Assembly (NCBI GenBank): GCA_001766655.1
Contig: MJCC01000001.1
Location: 1,970,364-2,034,363, forward strand
DNA length: 64,000 bases
Source: Phytomonas francai
Taxonomy: Eukaryota; Euglenozoa; Kinetoplastea; Trypanosomatida; Trypanosomatidae
Direction: 5' to 3'
The translations under genes were made by a program, and so were the position numbers. Shown piece after piece: positions 28,900-39,110 of this stretch (position 1 is its first letter; every line of letters begins with the position of its first letter). The notes under the pieces are model-generated. The model saw only the letters and a program-made list of their open reading frames with translations, searched no databases and was not told the DNA's origin.

Positions 28900-30546
28900 T
28901 TATTCCTTTCGTTTTACCTGGTAGCACACATGGTTATAGGCTTTTGCGTGTCCACCCTTTTGAAACTGTAGACTGCAGGTGATGCCCTCCCAGCAATTTG
29001 GGCGATCTGTTATTGACTCCGGCAACTCCTCAGTTGGAATAGACCTGCGGTAGATAAAGAGAAGTGACGAAAAGGCTACCTCCGCGCAACGTGAACATAC
29101 AGGCATATCTGCCGTGACTGGACCATTAAGAGCTGTCAGGTCCATACTCCATTTTTTATCTTTCAACTTGCTTACGCATTTTTCCCACAGAGTAGGTATG
29201 GAAATATTATGCTCTGAGAGATATGAAGTTAATATAGCTTGCTCCGTTGCATTTCCGGCAAACGTTCCTGAAGGGATGCTGGAAAAAACGTGGGCGTACA
29301 GAGGGCGTAGACAAGCAGTTGAATTATTTTCACCAAGATCTGATAACCGCATCGCTGGGCAGCCGCCCTCATCACTATAATACAGGTTACAGGAGGGGAT
29401 GTTACACATGTAGCACCTTTGAGGGCGACCGCACAGTGGCCGATCGGGAAAACGCGTCCTGCAGGCCTGGCAAGTTAGGTGAGAAATTCCTTCCATACAC
29501 TGAAAGCCGTCAATAACGGAAGGCGCCTGGCAGTGCCGGCAGTGTGAATCGGGTCTGGCGGTAGAATGTCCGTAGGGTCCTGGAAATACTGCAAGTGGAT
29601 AGATAAACCTGTCAGGGTCACCATTGTCAGAGACGCCTGAGCCCACAGAAGAGCCTTCCTCATGATAACTATGGTTGTATTCGTCCTTGCTATCCCTCTC
29701 CCGTTTGTGGGTCCTTGGGAGTACTTGCCCTGTAGACGGAATATCGTCAAGCGCCTCTAGCCGCTGTAATTCATCGGCTGAGCGGCGGTGGCCGGGTGCC
29801 ACTGTTAGTAGTTGCTCTACGCTAGTCTGGACTTTGTGCGTCGGGCGTACTTCCTCGATCGGCACGTGGCACACAGCACACGTCAAACGTTTCTGGCGCA
29901 GACGCTGACTAATACAGGATGCACAAAAGACGTGCATACAGGGCAACAGGCTACAAGGTCGAAGGTATACAGAACTGCATATATCACACGTGAGCTTACT
30001 CAATAGGAGCTCGACAGTAGTTTCCTCTTTGAGGCGCTGAAAGATAAACTCCACAGAGTCGACAGGATTGGTGGTTTCTTGAGTGTCCATCGCAGAAAGT
30101 GAAGCGGGGAGTGGCTTCGTGAGGGAAATGACATCACCGGGGTTCAGCAGCACCACCGCACCTTTTGGCAGCCTCTCCTTATTGACATATGTACCATTTG
30201 TGGAAGTGTCTCTCAGTGTGACTCTCAAGGTAACCACATTCACAGCAAGCTCACAATGCTTGGAAGACACTTTATCACTCGCACCAATGCGATAAAGAGG
30301 TGGCAGTTCCTTCGAACGCCCAAGTATGATAACTCCGTCATCCTGATGAATAGGGATCGGCTCGTGGGAACTGGAAAGAAATGGCACAAGGCGCGCCACC
30401 ACTGGCATCTGCACTGGCGGGGCGACCAGGTCAAACATGTCATCAATGGCCGACGGCACGATCGAGTCCTTTGGAATCTTCGAGTACATAGACTCTGGAA
30501 GATCTCCGAACTTCGGAGAGTCAGGCGCGGATACAAAAAAATTCAT
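28900..30546 (-). CDS. CHFR: CHFR-like E3 ubiquitin ligase (FHA, RING, PBZ)
   Basis: 548 aa from the ATG at 30546; the frame runs on upstream but without any ATG. An FHA domain occupies about 70-150 with GRS at 76, SSKHCEL near 94 and TNGTYVN near 116, the phosphothreonine-binding residues. A C3HC4 RING follows (CDIC at 187, CMHVFCASC near 203, CAVC near 223). The Cys-rich C-terminal half includes CRHC, CQAC, CYMC and ends in RPNCWEGITC plus HAKAYNH, a PBZ-type poly(ADP-ribose)-binding zinc finger (C-x5-C-x8-H-x5-H) as at the end of human CHFR. CHFR is a mitotic-stress checkpoint ligase that binds poly(ADP-ribose). Domain order and the PBZ end make the family assignment strong; the role in this organism is unknown. 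Confidence 0.88.
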   Translation of the reverse strand: MNFFVSAPDSPKFGDLPESMYSKIPKDSIVPSAIDDMFDLVAPPVQMPVVARLVPFLSSSHEPIPIHQDDGVIILGRSKELPPLYRIGASDKVSSKHCELAVNVVTLRVTLRDTSTNGTYVNKERLPKGAVVLLNPGDVISLTKPLPASLSAMDTQETTNPVDSVEFIFQRLKEETTVELLLSKLTCDICSSVYLRPCSLLPCMHVFCASCISQRLRQKRLTCAVCHVPIEEVRPTHKVQTSVEQLLTVAPGHRRSADELQRLEALDDIPSTGQVLPRTHKRERDSKDEYNHSYHEEGSSVGSGVSDNGDPDRFIYPLAVFPGPYGHSTARPDSHCRHCQAPSVIDGFQCMEGISHLTCQACRTRFPDRPLCGRPQRCYMCNIPSCNLYYSDEGGCPAMRLSDLGENNSTACLRPLYAHVFSSIPSGTFAGNATEQAILTSYLSEHNISIPTLWEKCVSKLKDKKWSMDLTALNGPVTADMPVCSRCAEVAFSSLLFIYRRSIPTEELPESITDRPNCWEGITCSLQFQKGGHAKAYNHVCYQVKRKE

Positions 30547-31844
30547 CTCTAACCTTTTTGTGGGAATAAAATTCGACGAAAGCAAATCGCATTGGGAATA
30601 AATAGCATAAGGACTGAAATTGCATATCGAAACATCTAACGGTCGTGGCAGATGCACATATAGGTATAATAGATATTAATATGTATTTTTATGGGAAAGG
30701 ATATAGTGAATGAGCAACTGCATTTCCAATAATAGTAATAATCATTTTGGCAGATAAAACAAACACTAGCAAATAAATTTCAGTTGTTACTTTTATCACT
30801 TTTAACAATGATAGTAAGAACAAGACACATCACATATACATCTTTATAATCCAACCTGATAGTGAAGAAAAAGTGAAGGAAAAACAATAATTTTTAAAGC
30901 ACTGCATTCAGAACAAAAAGATAAATTCCATTGGTAACGATTCGAAAGAAAATTAAAGACAAATTGCAATCTTATTAAAATATGGAAAAGCTCAAGGAAA
31001 TAGGGAAAGAACAACCCACTAGATTTGAGACGTTCAAGCGACATCATGATTAAAACGAATTCCCCATTCACCTCTCATGCCATTTTTAAAAGCCTCCTTC
31101 GCATCTCTCCTTACTACATAAATATTTAAAAAATCACATAAAGTTTTAAAAAATGGTTTCAAGGCTTAATAAACGTACTTTTCATATAGTAATCTTGAAA
31201 GGAAAACGGTATAGTTCAAAATAATAAAAAAAAGTATAAATCCATCAACTTCATTACTACCCTCCACATGCAATTGACGAAATGTACAAATATTAAGAAA
31301 GCAGTAGTATTATCTGCCGTTCATACATGTTTGACAAATATATATATTTTTAATAAGCTTACCACAAATTAAGGAAAGAAACGAGTATACCTGAATGGCT
31401 CCAAAAAATTAGAAGAGATTAGCAACTAATAAAACTGTTATGGTGCCAAAGGATTGGATATTATACGCACTACAAAAGGTTCGTTAATGTTGCTCAACAA
31501 GCAGCGGATTCATGTTAAGCTAGTGGATGTTCGACTTTAAAAAGGATCATTTCTAGCAGGACTACTTCCACGTAGATATACGCGAATAAATCGAATGTGA
31601 AACATCTAAAATAACCAAAAACAAAAGATTTAATGAAAAATAAAAGGAACAAATGCACTTCGATCAAACAGGAAGCTTCTAAGATATAATCGCCTGTATA
31701 GAACACAAAATGATATCATTACAAATTCACTAGGTTGCTATTAGGCAGTTTCAGTATTTCTTACAACATCTCCTAAAAGGTAATAGTAGTAGAATCTGGC
31801 AATGATAACAGGCAAGTGTGCAGCTGGCGTAAAGAAATACACAT
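30547..31844. other. Intergenic, kinesin tail to CHFR-like gene
   Basis: About 1.3 kb of AT-rich DNA without a supported gene; minus-strand pyrimidine tracts near 30860-30890 may belong to the CHFR-like transcript. Confidence 0.5.
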
Positions 31845-32244
31845 TTACACTTTGGAAAAGTACTCTTGCTTGTTTACAGTATTTATGGCGTACGCATTCA
31901 CGTCATTCTCACCACGGATGGCGCTTCGTATGCGATCAGTCCCTCCAATAGTTTTTAGCGTGTTTTCATTATGCCTCACACTGCGTGTGCCATGCGATAG
32001 TTTTTTATTAGGCGACGTCTCTTGAAGTCTTTGTACTTGTCCTATGAAATGAAAATACACTTGTATTGACAATCGAGAGTATCCCATCTGGCTTCCCTGT
32101 TTCATCCCTGAGATAAGTTAACTGAGTATCAGCTTCGCTGGATAAACTGTAGAAGCTAACGCCAGTACCGAAGTTGGCATAGAAACCTCTTTTGCCTCCG
32201 TGAAAGAGTGCCTTGGGGGGAGGAAGGGGCAATTTTCTTGTCTC
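31845..32244 (-). pseudogene. Coding-like continuation of the kinesin frame past its stop
   Basis: Immediately after the kinesin TAA (32247-32245) the same frame stays open for 78 more codons (to 32008) with protein-like sequence (FHGGKRGFYANFGTG, EADTQLTYLRDETGKPDG). From about 32055 a second frame takes over and reads VQRLQETSPNKKLSHG and DRIRSAIRGENDVNAY to a stop at 31845. There is no room for a separate trans-spliced gene between the two, and the first segment has no ATG. This looks like a C-terminal kinesin tail of about 125 residues that is now cut off by one nonsense codon and one frameshift, or that is misread because of assembly errors. Alternatively the ATG at 32105 starts a separate 86-aa ORF. 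Confidence 0.5.
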
Positions 32245-34041
32245 TTAAACTCTTACCGGTTGCTTCGCGCACCACTCATTCTCTAACTGTCTTAGCTGCA
32301 TTAAATTCTTTACAACCCAATCGGAACGTATGGCCTTCATGTTTGAGGAAGTGGCTTGTTTCTGAAATATTTTACACGGGAGCTTATTCCCAGAGACATT
32401 CTGAGAATTCAGAAGCTTCTCTAATTCTAGTACACGTCCCTTAAGCTCCTCGCACGCTTTCTCTTGCATCATATTGGTGTACTCGCTGTAAAACAAATCT
32501 TCCTCTAGACACTTTGTCACCTGCCGCTCATGATCAAGTTTGGCCTGCAGATCTGCAATCTGCTTAGAAAACTCCACTTCTTGTGGAGATAAGGTGGATT
32601 GAGATGGTATCGTGGTAGGCTCGGGTAAGACTTTCAAGTTTTCCACTTCTAATTGTGCCGCTTTCAAAACTGGTGAATTGATATCAGTGTCGCTGTTGTT
32701 AATCGATGGGCTGTTGTTAATCGATAGGCTGTTGTTGTCCTGGTTTCTATGGAGAGCTCTTAGCTCTATTCGAAGGTCCCTTAGCTCCTCTCGAAGGCTG
32801 ATGATGATTTTCTCTGCGTGCTCAAGGCTTTGGGAAGTAGATATTACTAGATGTGGCTTTGTTCTAATTGCCCTGGCGCGCTCTGCGTACCTGAGTGTAT
32901 TCAAGGTCTCATCCATAGTCATGGACAGTGGCGATACACAAGCAAAAAAATATGTTTCCGAATTTCCACCCAGCATTGGTTCCAGCAAGCGAGTGAGCTT
33001 AGAAGAACGATAAGGCACGTGCGACTTCCTCCCAGACAGAGCAACAATAACGTTTCCAAGCGCCAGTAAACCGCTATTTATGCTTATTCCCTCCCGTATT
33101 CGATCCTCTAATACGTTCTGATTGTCTCCAAGCTCGAATTGCGGGGTAGATGAGCTATTAGGGGTTCCTTTCATTTTTTTGAAATTGTGCGCCCTCTTGA
33201 GCCGTTCACTTCCAGCGAGATCCACAAAACAACACTTGGAGATGACACCTTTACGCTGCAGCGTTAAAGTAAAAATGCAGTGCGAGCGCGAGCTCAATGA
33301 ATTGATCAAAGTTGATGCGGTCTTGCGGCTAGAAAAAGCAGTAGACATGCACTCGAGGAGTTCCTCTTCCTCATGAACTTGAATTTTTGTAAGACCAACA
33401 ATGTTCACGCCTTCCTTTGAGTCCTCACGTATAAGCAACGGCGATTTAGCGGTGCCAGGGGGTGTGAGTGCCCCATAGAATGCGTTTAAATTTGAGGAAT
33501 ACATATTTCTACGGCGAGTACCTGTATTAGGCGTAGCAGCGGCACGAACAGGGGCACAGGATTTCGTTCCAAGAAGGTCTTGTAATTGTTCATTATACAC
33601 CTCAACCGCACTAACTTGGAGGCTAAAATCCTCGGCGTCATGTTTGCCTTCACTAGAAGCTCGTTCAGTACTAGTATAAGTCGAAGGGCCATTACTCTCG
33701 CTACTCAAACCTTTATCAAAAGATGTCTCACGAAGATTGCGAAACACCTCTTGCACGACATCACGCGCTAGAGCTAAGATGGTAAACGTCTTTCCCGACC
33801 CCGTCTGTCCGTAGACTATGATGGACGTGTTAAAACCGTCTAAAAAGGTATCGGAAACCCTCTGACCTACTTCTGTGAAGATATCATGATCAGTGGATTC
33901 ATTTCCAAATATTCTATCAAAAGTGAAGGAGTGCCCCTCGCTAACCGTCAAATGCGGCCCCTCTACGGACAAACAACCGGTGGTAGGCTCGTTTCGTAAA
34001 AACGGTCTGATACGAGCATAAACTTTGATATTTTTAGGCAT
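32245..34041 (-). CDS. Kinesin motor protein
   Basis: 598 aa from the ATG at 34041 (MPKNIKVYARIRPF); the 30 codons upstream in frame look like 5' untranslated DNA. The N-terminal motor has P-loop GQTGSGKT (78-85), switch I SSRSHCIFTL, switch II VDLAGSERL and the SSKLTRLLEPMLGGNS microtubule-binding helix, ending near residue 385 with LRYAERARAI. A loop of about 100 residues after VEVYNEQLQDLLG is enlarged and rich in Ser/Thr/Arg. A short coiled-coil stalk (about 400-530) follows. It should move along or act on microtubules in the cell body or flagellum; the subfamily is not clear. The stop is odd: the frame continues in protein-like fashion beyond it (see 31845-32244). Confidence 0.9.
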   Translation of the reverse strand: MPKNIKVYARIRPFLRNEPTTGCLSVEGPHLTVSEGHSFTFDRIFGNESTDHDIFTEVGQRVSDTFLDGFNTSIIVYGQTGSGKTFTILALARDVVQEVFRNLRETSFDKGLSSESNGPSTYTSTERASSEGKHDAEDFSLQVSAVEVYNEQLQDLLGTKSCAPVRAAATPNTGTRRRNMYSSNLNAFYGALTPPGTAKSPLLIREDSKEGVNIVGLTKIQVHEEEELLECMSTAFSSRKTASTLINSLSSRSHCIFTLTLQRKGVISKCCFVDLAGSERLKRAHNFKKMKGTPNSSSTPQFELGDNQNVLEDRIREGISINSGLLALGNVIVALSGRKSHVPYRSSKLTRLLEPMLGGNSETYFFACVSPLSMTMDETLNTLRYAERARAIRTKPHLVISTSQSLEHAEKIIISLREELRDLRIELRALHRNQDNNSLSINNSPSINNSDTDINSPVLKAAQLEVENLKVLPEPTTIPSQSTLSPQEVEFSKQIADLQAKLDHERQVTKCLEEDLFYSEYTNMMQEKACEELKGRVLELEKLLNSQNVSGNKLPCKIFQKQATSSNMKAIRSDWVVKNLMQLRQLENEWCAKQPVRV

Positions 34042-34789
34042 AACAACAGTTTCTAAGAGAAAGATAATATGACTACGTGGTGTTATGAAAAACAAATATG
34101 ATAAATTGTGAACTTTTAAATTGAAAAGCAAACTAAAGAATGATATAATATTCTGCGTACAGCAGTTTTTGTTTTTTTAGTCTACCTTATAAACTATCTA
34201 AATATAAAGAGGCACATAATAGAAGGATGAGAACAAAAAACAGCGTGAATCAAAATTAGAATGAAAGACGATGAGTAGGAAAATTGAGAGTACTCATTGC
34301 ATTTTCTCACAATTTCGTCCGCGTATTATATCAAGGAAAAGGTTCGCACTAAAATATATCACCTAACCAGAGGGAAATTTGGGTAAAATTGCGTAACAGA
34401 GTTACTTAACAAGCACACCCATTTCAGCCAAGTGAAAGGGCTCCAAGTTGATGGGAAACATGAGGAATGATAACGAAAATTGGAGAATTTGGGCTCCGTA
34501 TTTTCATTTACACAAGAGGTTCGTGCACGCCGAAAAAAAAGTACAGGAAAAGATGCGAGATATCATTGAAATAGGAATACAAAGCTCGTTTAGGGATGCT
34601 ACATATGCTCATTTTGAGTGAAAAAAAAAAAAATCGTTTACATCTTTTCTATTTGGTCAAACTTCTGTTTTTGGGAATTGCCTTACCGGCGTTCTTAAAC
34701 TAGACCATAATGGACTGAAAGTGAATATTAAGGACTCAAACGCATCTCCTTTAGAACGTTCTCTTAGTCAATCTCCTTATAAATAAACT
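34042..34789. other. Intergenic upstream of kinesin
   Basis: AT-rich; presumed kinesin 5' region. No gene seen. Confidence 0.45.
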
Positions 34790-34965
34790 GTGCCGCCACA
34801 CTGGCGTACGGGGATGGGCAGCCCACACTGGCCCGCGAGCGGCAGCTCCTGCCCCATCTATTTATGCCCCTATAAACTTTTAGGTTCTGCTAGTTTGGGG
34901 CCGCCTCTTGCCGTCGCCGCGCTTCGTCTGAGCGCTCGGTAAACGAGGCCCCAACAACGCTTACC
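34790..34965. ncRNA. GC-rich structured element, candidate non-coding RNA
   Basis: A GC-rich island in DNA that is otherwise strongly AT-rich. Two hairpins can be drawn on either strand. The first pairs GATGGGCAG (34813-34821) with CTGCCCCATC (34848-34857) with one bulge. The second pairs GTTTGGGGCC (34893-34902) with GGCCCCAAC (34947-34955) and encloses a GCGCT/AGCGC inner stem. They are joined by an AT-rich linker. The motif CCACACTGGC occurs twice (34796 and 34823 onwards). No long ORF covers it. Two hairpins with a hinge recall snoRNA or SRP-type RNAs, but I cannot match it to a known class, and strand is undetermined. Confidence 0.4.
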
Positions 34966-35297
34966 TTGGAGTAAATTCAGTGAATAATATTCGTTTTTAC
35001 ACTCAATGATAAATTCATGTACACACCTATCAGCAAGAAATTAGTTACTCCGTTGTCGTGTAAATTAGAGAAAGCATACCTGAGACATGATATCTCATCG
35101 TCTCTTCAAAATATTTGCTGGATTTTTTATGATACTGAACTAAAGCAAACAAACTATAGGATAGTGATTCAAGCCAAATAACTCAGGTTAACTTCCTTTT
35201 TAACTTCTTAAATTATCTCAGGAAACCGATTCCGACATTATTGGTAATTTCAGGTGCTCGAAAAAATGCCGCAGCAAAACATGAGCAAAGAAAATCG

Positions 35298-35343
<46 letters not shown>

Positions 35344-35497
35344 TGTTTTACGCGAAAAAGATGTTCGACTCTTTTATGAAGTCTTAATAGTCTTAACTAC
35401 CGTCATTTACAATGCTCAACGACTGCTATCTCTTGTGCATCCGACTATTTGTCAATCTATCAGTGCGCCATGGGATAGGGTGGAGAAAAATGAGGTG
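34966..35497. other. Intergenic, 3' flank of LYR-type gene
   Basis: Contains the (TA)n tract at 35300-35340; no gene seen. Confidence 0.5.
35300..35340. repeat. (TA)n dinucleotide tract
   Basis: About 41 bases of AT alternation. Confidence 0.95.
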
Positions 35498-36022
35498 CTA
35501 CGTTGGCGTTTGAATCAGTATAACGCTACAAAGGCGTAAAATCGCCCAGAGAAGAACACCTAACATTATGAATAGTATGCACACAAGCATGTCACTAAGA
35601 AGATTCCAAATGCGTAGAGACAACCTCAAAAAGCGTATATTCCACTTGTAGAAATGTCTCTTCAAGGTTAAGTGGAGGAACTGAAATGGGTGAAATATTA
35701 TGAAGATCTGTCGTGAGTGAGCAGCAGCAGCGTTAAAAGCTTCATGCAAGCTTTCCAATTGCTTTCCATACGAAACACATCGCAGGGGGTCATGCACAGA
35801 AAGGCAACGCCGCATCATGGCGCCTTGCTCACCAAACTTAAGCAAGGAACGATAGAGTCTGCGGTGCTCAGCCCGGGTTTCCCCCGACACCCTTCCTTTG
35901 TCGCTGCTTGTGGGCTTTTTTGTGTTGTCGGGGGTGTTAACAATTCCAACTAGTTTTCTTATTAGCAATGCTTGTGCGCTGTGCTCTATTCCTGTGATTG
36001 GTGCATTACGCAATTTCAGCAT
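35498..36022 (-). CDS. Small protein with LYR-like motif and C-terminal membrane segment
   Basis: 174 aa with an ATG start and an upstream in-frame stop, so the start is fixed. Residues 52-64 read EHRRLYRSLLKFG, a Leu-Tyr-Arg tripeptide in the helical context typical of LYR-motif mitochondrial assembly factors, followed by MMRRCLSVHDPLRCVSYGKQLESLHEAF. A basic aromatic stretch (about 115-140) leads to one hydrophobic segment near 145-170 (LVCILFIMLGVLLWAIL). LYR proteins act with acyl carrier protein on Fe-S or respiratory-complex assembly; they normally lack a membrane anchor, so the assignment is weak. It could instead be an unrelated membrane protein. Confidence 0.6.
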   Translation of the reverse strand: MLKLRNAPITGIEHSAQALLIRKLVGIVNTPDNTKKPTSSDKGRVSGETRAEHRRLYRSLLKFGEQGAMMRRCLSVHDPLRCVSYGKQLESLHEAFNAAAAHSRQIFIIFHPFQFLHLTLKRHFYKWNIRFLRLSLRIWNLLSDMLVCILFIMLGVLLWAILRLCSVILIQTPT

Positions 36023-37038
36023 TACCTGTTTGTGTTTTGTTTTTCCTCTGAGTTTCCTTTGGGGAATATCGACAACATGTCATCCAAAAAATACAGGCAA
36101 AAATTTCTAAAAACACAACAGAGCAAGATAGAAATCGAGCATAAGAAAGAGTCGCATCAATAATCCTTAAATACCATTAAACGGGAAGTAAAATCAAAGA
36201 AGCATGTGAACAGAATGTATTCTAAATAGAATATATCCATATCTATATAGATATAGATACGGATATTGATGTAGATATAGGTAAAATGTATATGTTTAAA
36301 TATCCTGTTAGAAAAACTTAAAAAAATTCATCACGTGCAGGATAGCCAATAATGATGAGAAAAATCTAGAATTCTTTTTTTATCAGTCTTTTTGAATGCA
36401 AAAAAGTATTGTAAACCAGGAATTTCTTCATTACTGCATTCACAAACCTGATAATAATAAGAAAAGAACATAAATAACTGGAATACTATCGTGTACCATT
36501 ATGTGCCTATCAGCTGTGTATCTAGTGTAAACAGGACACTAAATTTCCCCCAACCTCATCCCACTGCTTGTTCGAAAGCACATAAATAATAATTCCTAAG
36601 CATCTATACACTAACGTTATCGAAAATAAATATAATACATGACTTCTAGAAACCCTTGGATGAGTATATTGAGAGCTAAAATATCTACTGGAAGCTGCAT
36701 TTTCGCTTTTCAAGGACAGATACATAAATGCTCTACGCTCTAAGACCCATCAAAGGCATTTGATCAACAAGTATCCATAATAACATGGATATGGCATGTA
36801 CACTCCATTTTCCCGTTTACTTAATTCGAAAAAGTAAGAGAGACTGAGTTTATTCTCATTTAAAAAACTAGCAAATAAAAGAGTTTGACAGTTGCTCTAA
36901 TGTGTACAAGAAAAATTAAAGTTGATGCCAGAATTACCTCCAATCTGTAACAAAGTCTTCGATAAAGGAATTACTCAATGCAAGCGTTCTTTTTTTTTTT
37001 TAAGGAATAATTAGGTTATGGGATATCAACTTGTTGTT
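36023..37038. other. Intergenic, BILBO1 to LYR-type gene
   Basis: About 1 kb of AT-rich DNA. A GATATA-rich stretch lies at 36233-36282. An ATG-started 67-codon minus-strand frame (36522-36725) is open but has no pyrimidine tract before it and no recognisable feature. Confidence 0.45.
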
Positions 37039-38793
37039 TCAAAACGTGGACGAATCTCTCGAAAACGGCTTTACTGATGGAATAGTGTTGCGTATATTGC
37101 CCAAAAAATTGCACGCTTCTGACATGAGCTTATTCTCTCGCTGTTCTAATGTGTCCCGTTGCGCACGAAGGCGCAACTCCTGCTCAATAAGAGTGCGTTC
37201 ATGCTGTGTAACCGATTCTCGCTGGTTCTGATGTTCGCTTAGGCCTGCCTCCTTTTGCTTGACCATTTTTTCCCGGTCCACAACATTCTGTCGAGCTAAA
37301 TCCATCTCACGGCCCCTTTGTGTGACTTTCTCTTTTGCATTCGTGACGGCCCGTATGTTAGCATCGCGACGACGCGCCACTTCCTCAGCTTCACGACCGA
37401 CCTCCTTACCTACGTTATCAAGGGTCTTTAGGTCCTGCTCGATAGACAACACGGCACGCTCCACGAGGTGAACAGCCTCCTCGGCCACTGGTATTTGGTG
37501 TAACACCGCATCGGACTCCAGCTCAGAGCTCTTGAACGCTTCCCGGGCTGCCTCTGCCTCCTGCAGCGCCTGATCAGCCGATCGGTGCGCACGTTCCGAC
37601 AGACGCTTAGCTTCCTCGAGTGCCTTCTGCAACTGGCGCACCTTTTCGTCAGAGGCAGCAGCCTCGCTAGCCAGTTGAATTGCATGGCTTTCTAATTTAT
37701 CAGAGTCACGGGCACGTTCCTGCAAAACTCTGCGCAACACCTTTTCGCGTTCCTTAACAGCTGCTAAGTCTCGTTCACGCTCCTTCTTCTCACTCACCCT
37801 TGCCTCTTTCTCACGTCTAGCAGACTCCATATCCATCGCAAGGTTCTGCATGCGCTCGCTGCGCTCACGCAGCTCCGTCTCTGAAAAACGTACGGCCTCC
37901 TCAGCATTCACCACGTCCTGTTCAGATTTTTCCAGCGCTTGCATCGCTTGGTCAAGGGCATACTCCGCTTTTTCAACCGCATTCCTCTCGTTCTCAATGT
38001 CCTTTTGTATCTGTGCCTCTTCCGTCAAGGATTTGTAGCGATAGAAAAGGCAATCCATCATTATCGGGTATAAACGAGCAAAGCGCTCAAACTCGGAATA
38101 CGAAATACGATTATCACGGTTATGGTCAGCACGTTCAAAAAGCTCCTCGATCGTGGCAATAGAGAAATCTAACCCCAATTTTTGGAACCCTTTGGTGAAG
38201 CCATCGATATCCAATGAGCGCTTTTTGTTCACATCAAACTCGGCAAAAATCAACCGCAGCTTCTCATCCTGAGAACTGTCCTCATTTACCCTGGGAACTA
38301 ACGCAGTAGAGGTAGTAAAGTTCTCCACTCGGCGCAAGGATGACGTCTCGGAGCGCCCCCCAGTGTATGGCGCTAGCGCGCCGTACGTAAAGGCAGGCGC
38401 ACTTCGACCATCGACCGACATGAGTGAAGTATTGTTCGCACTAAGGCGCTGTGAGATAGATGGAGTTGGCGGTTTTACAGAGGGTGGAATTGGCTTTAAT
38501 GTTTCTTTATGCCACTGATTGTCCATTTGAAAGGCATAGAGCTGACAGTAGTCTATAAGTTGTGCATCACTTAGCAGATCAACCCACTTGTTCTCATCTT
38601 CATCGTAAATTTTCATCTTGGAGAGGATGAAAGTATGAGGAGGGATGCTGTCAGGAAGCTTGTTTGAAATCTCGATCGAGAAGGCATTTTCAGAAATTTT
38701 TTTGATCTCTTGAATAGATGGACGGTTTGGAAAACTAAATTCAAAATTTACCTTGTTATGAAATATGTCGGCAGCCACCTGAATTGTAAACAT
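37039..38793 (-). CDS. BILBO1: BILBO1, flagellar pocket collar scaffold
   Basis: 584 aa, close to the T. brucei length (about 587). The N-terminal globular domain (1-105: FTIQVAADIFHNKVNFEFSF, YDEDENKWVDLLSDAQLIDYCQLY) has the ubiquitin-like fold sequence of BILBO1. Two EF-hands follow: loop 1 at 187-198 is non-canonical (Lys at position 5, Gly at 12) and loop 2 at 223-234 (DHNRDNRISYSE) is canonical. Residues about 255-560 form one long coiled coil rich in Glu, Arg, Ala and Gln, ending in a short Ser/Pro tail. BILBO1 polymerises into the collar that ring-fences the flagellum at the neck of the flagellar pocket, and is essential in trypanosomes. It is the gene that fixes this DNA as kinetoplastid. 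Confidence 0.95.
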   Translation of the reverse strand: MFTIQVAADIFHNKVNFEFSFPNRPSIQEIKKISENAFSIEISNKLPDSIPPHTFILSKMKIYDEDENKWVDLLSDAQLIDYCQLYAFQMDNQWHKETLKPIPPSVKPPTPSISQRLSANNTSLMSVDGRSAPAFTYGALAPYTGGRSETSSLRRVENFTTSTALVPRVNEDSSQDEKLRLIFAEFDVNKKRSLDIDGFTKGFQKLGLDFSIATIEELFERADHNRDNRISYSEFERFARLYPIMMDCLFYRYKSLTEEAQIQKDIENERNAVEKAEYALDQAMQALEKSEQDVVNAEEAVRFSETELRERSERMQNLAMDMESARREKEARVSEKKERERDLAAVKEREKVLRRVLQERARDSDKLESHAIQLASEAAASDEKVRQLQKALEEAKRLSERAHRSADQALQEAEAAREAFKSSELESDAVLHQIPVAEEAVHLVERAVLSIEQDLKTLDNVGKEVGREAEEVARRRDANIRAVTNAKEKVTQRGREMDLARQNVVDREKMVKQKEAGLSEHQNQRESVTQHERTLIEQELRLRAQRDTLEQRENKLMSEACNFLGNIRNTIPSVKPFSRDSSTF

Positions 38794-39110
38794 AGTTTTT
38801 ATGGTGGGGGGAAAAAAATTCTATGATAGATTCGAAACGGACCTTGATGGAAAAAAAATAAGAAAACTTATTAAATAGAGGAAAAATTTTCCCTACACGT
38901 ATAGAATCTTTAAATGAAGGAAATAAATAAATGAAGAACGCAAAGTTTCAAACCTTATAATCTACAAACAAAGAGGGAAAATCACCTTAATAAGCGAATT
39001 CAGTTAAACCCACCGGAAAGTGGAACACACAATGAAAATTAAATAGTTATCCTTACAAATGTTTGCCTCTTCACAATGCGAGCTACCTCCGTCGTCCTCA
39101 CTAGCCTTTC
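38794..39110. other. Intergenic, helicase to BILBO1
   Basis: Holds the minus-strand pyrimidine tracts (for example 38845-38890) expected for BILBO1 trans-splicing; no gene. Confidence 0.5.

Noticed and set aside
30547..30657. 37-residue upstream extension of the CHFR-like protein
   Set aside because: It would need a GTG start; there is no ATG before 30546 in that frame.
32190..32260. A cis-spliced intron in the kinesin (GTAAGA just before the stop and an AG downstream restore a frame)
   Set aside because: Only a handful of cis introns are known in trypanosomatids, the gap would be only about 50 nt, and a second frame change follows, so a mini-intron does not explain the whole pattern.
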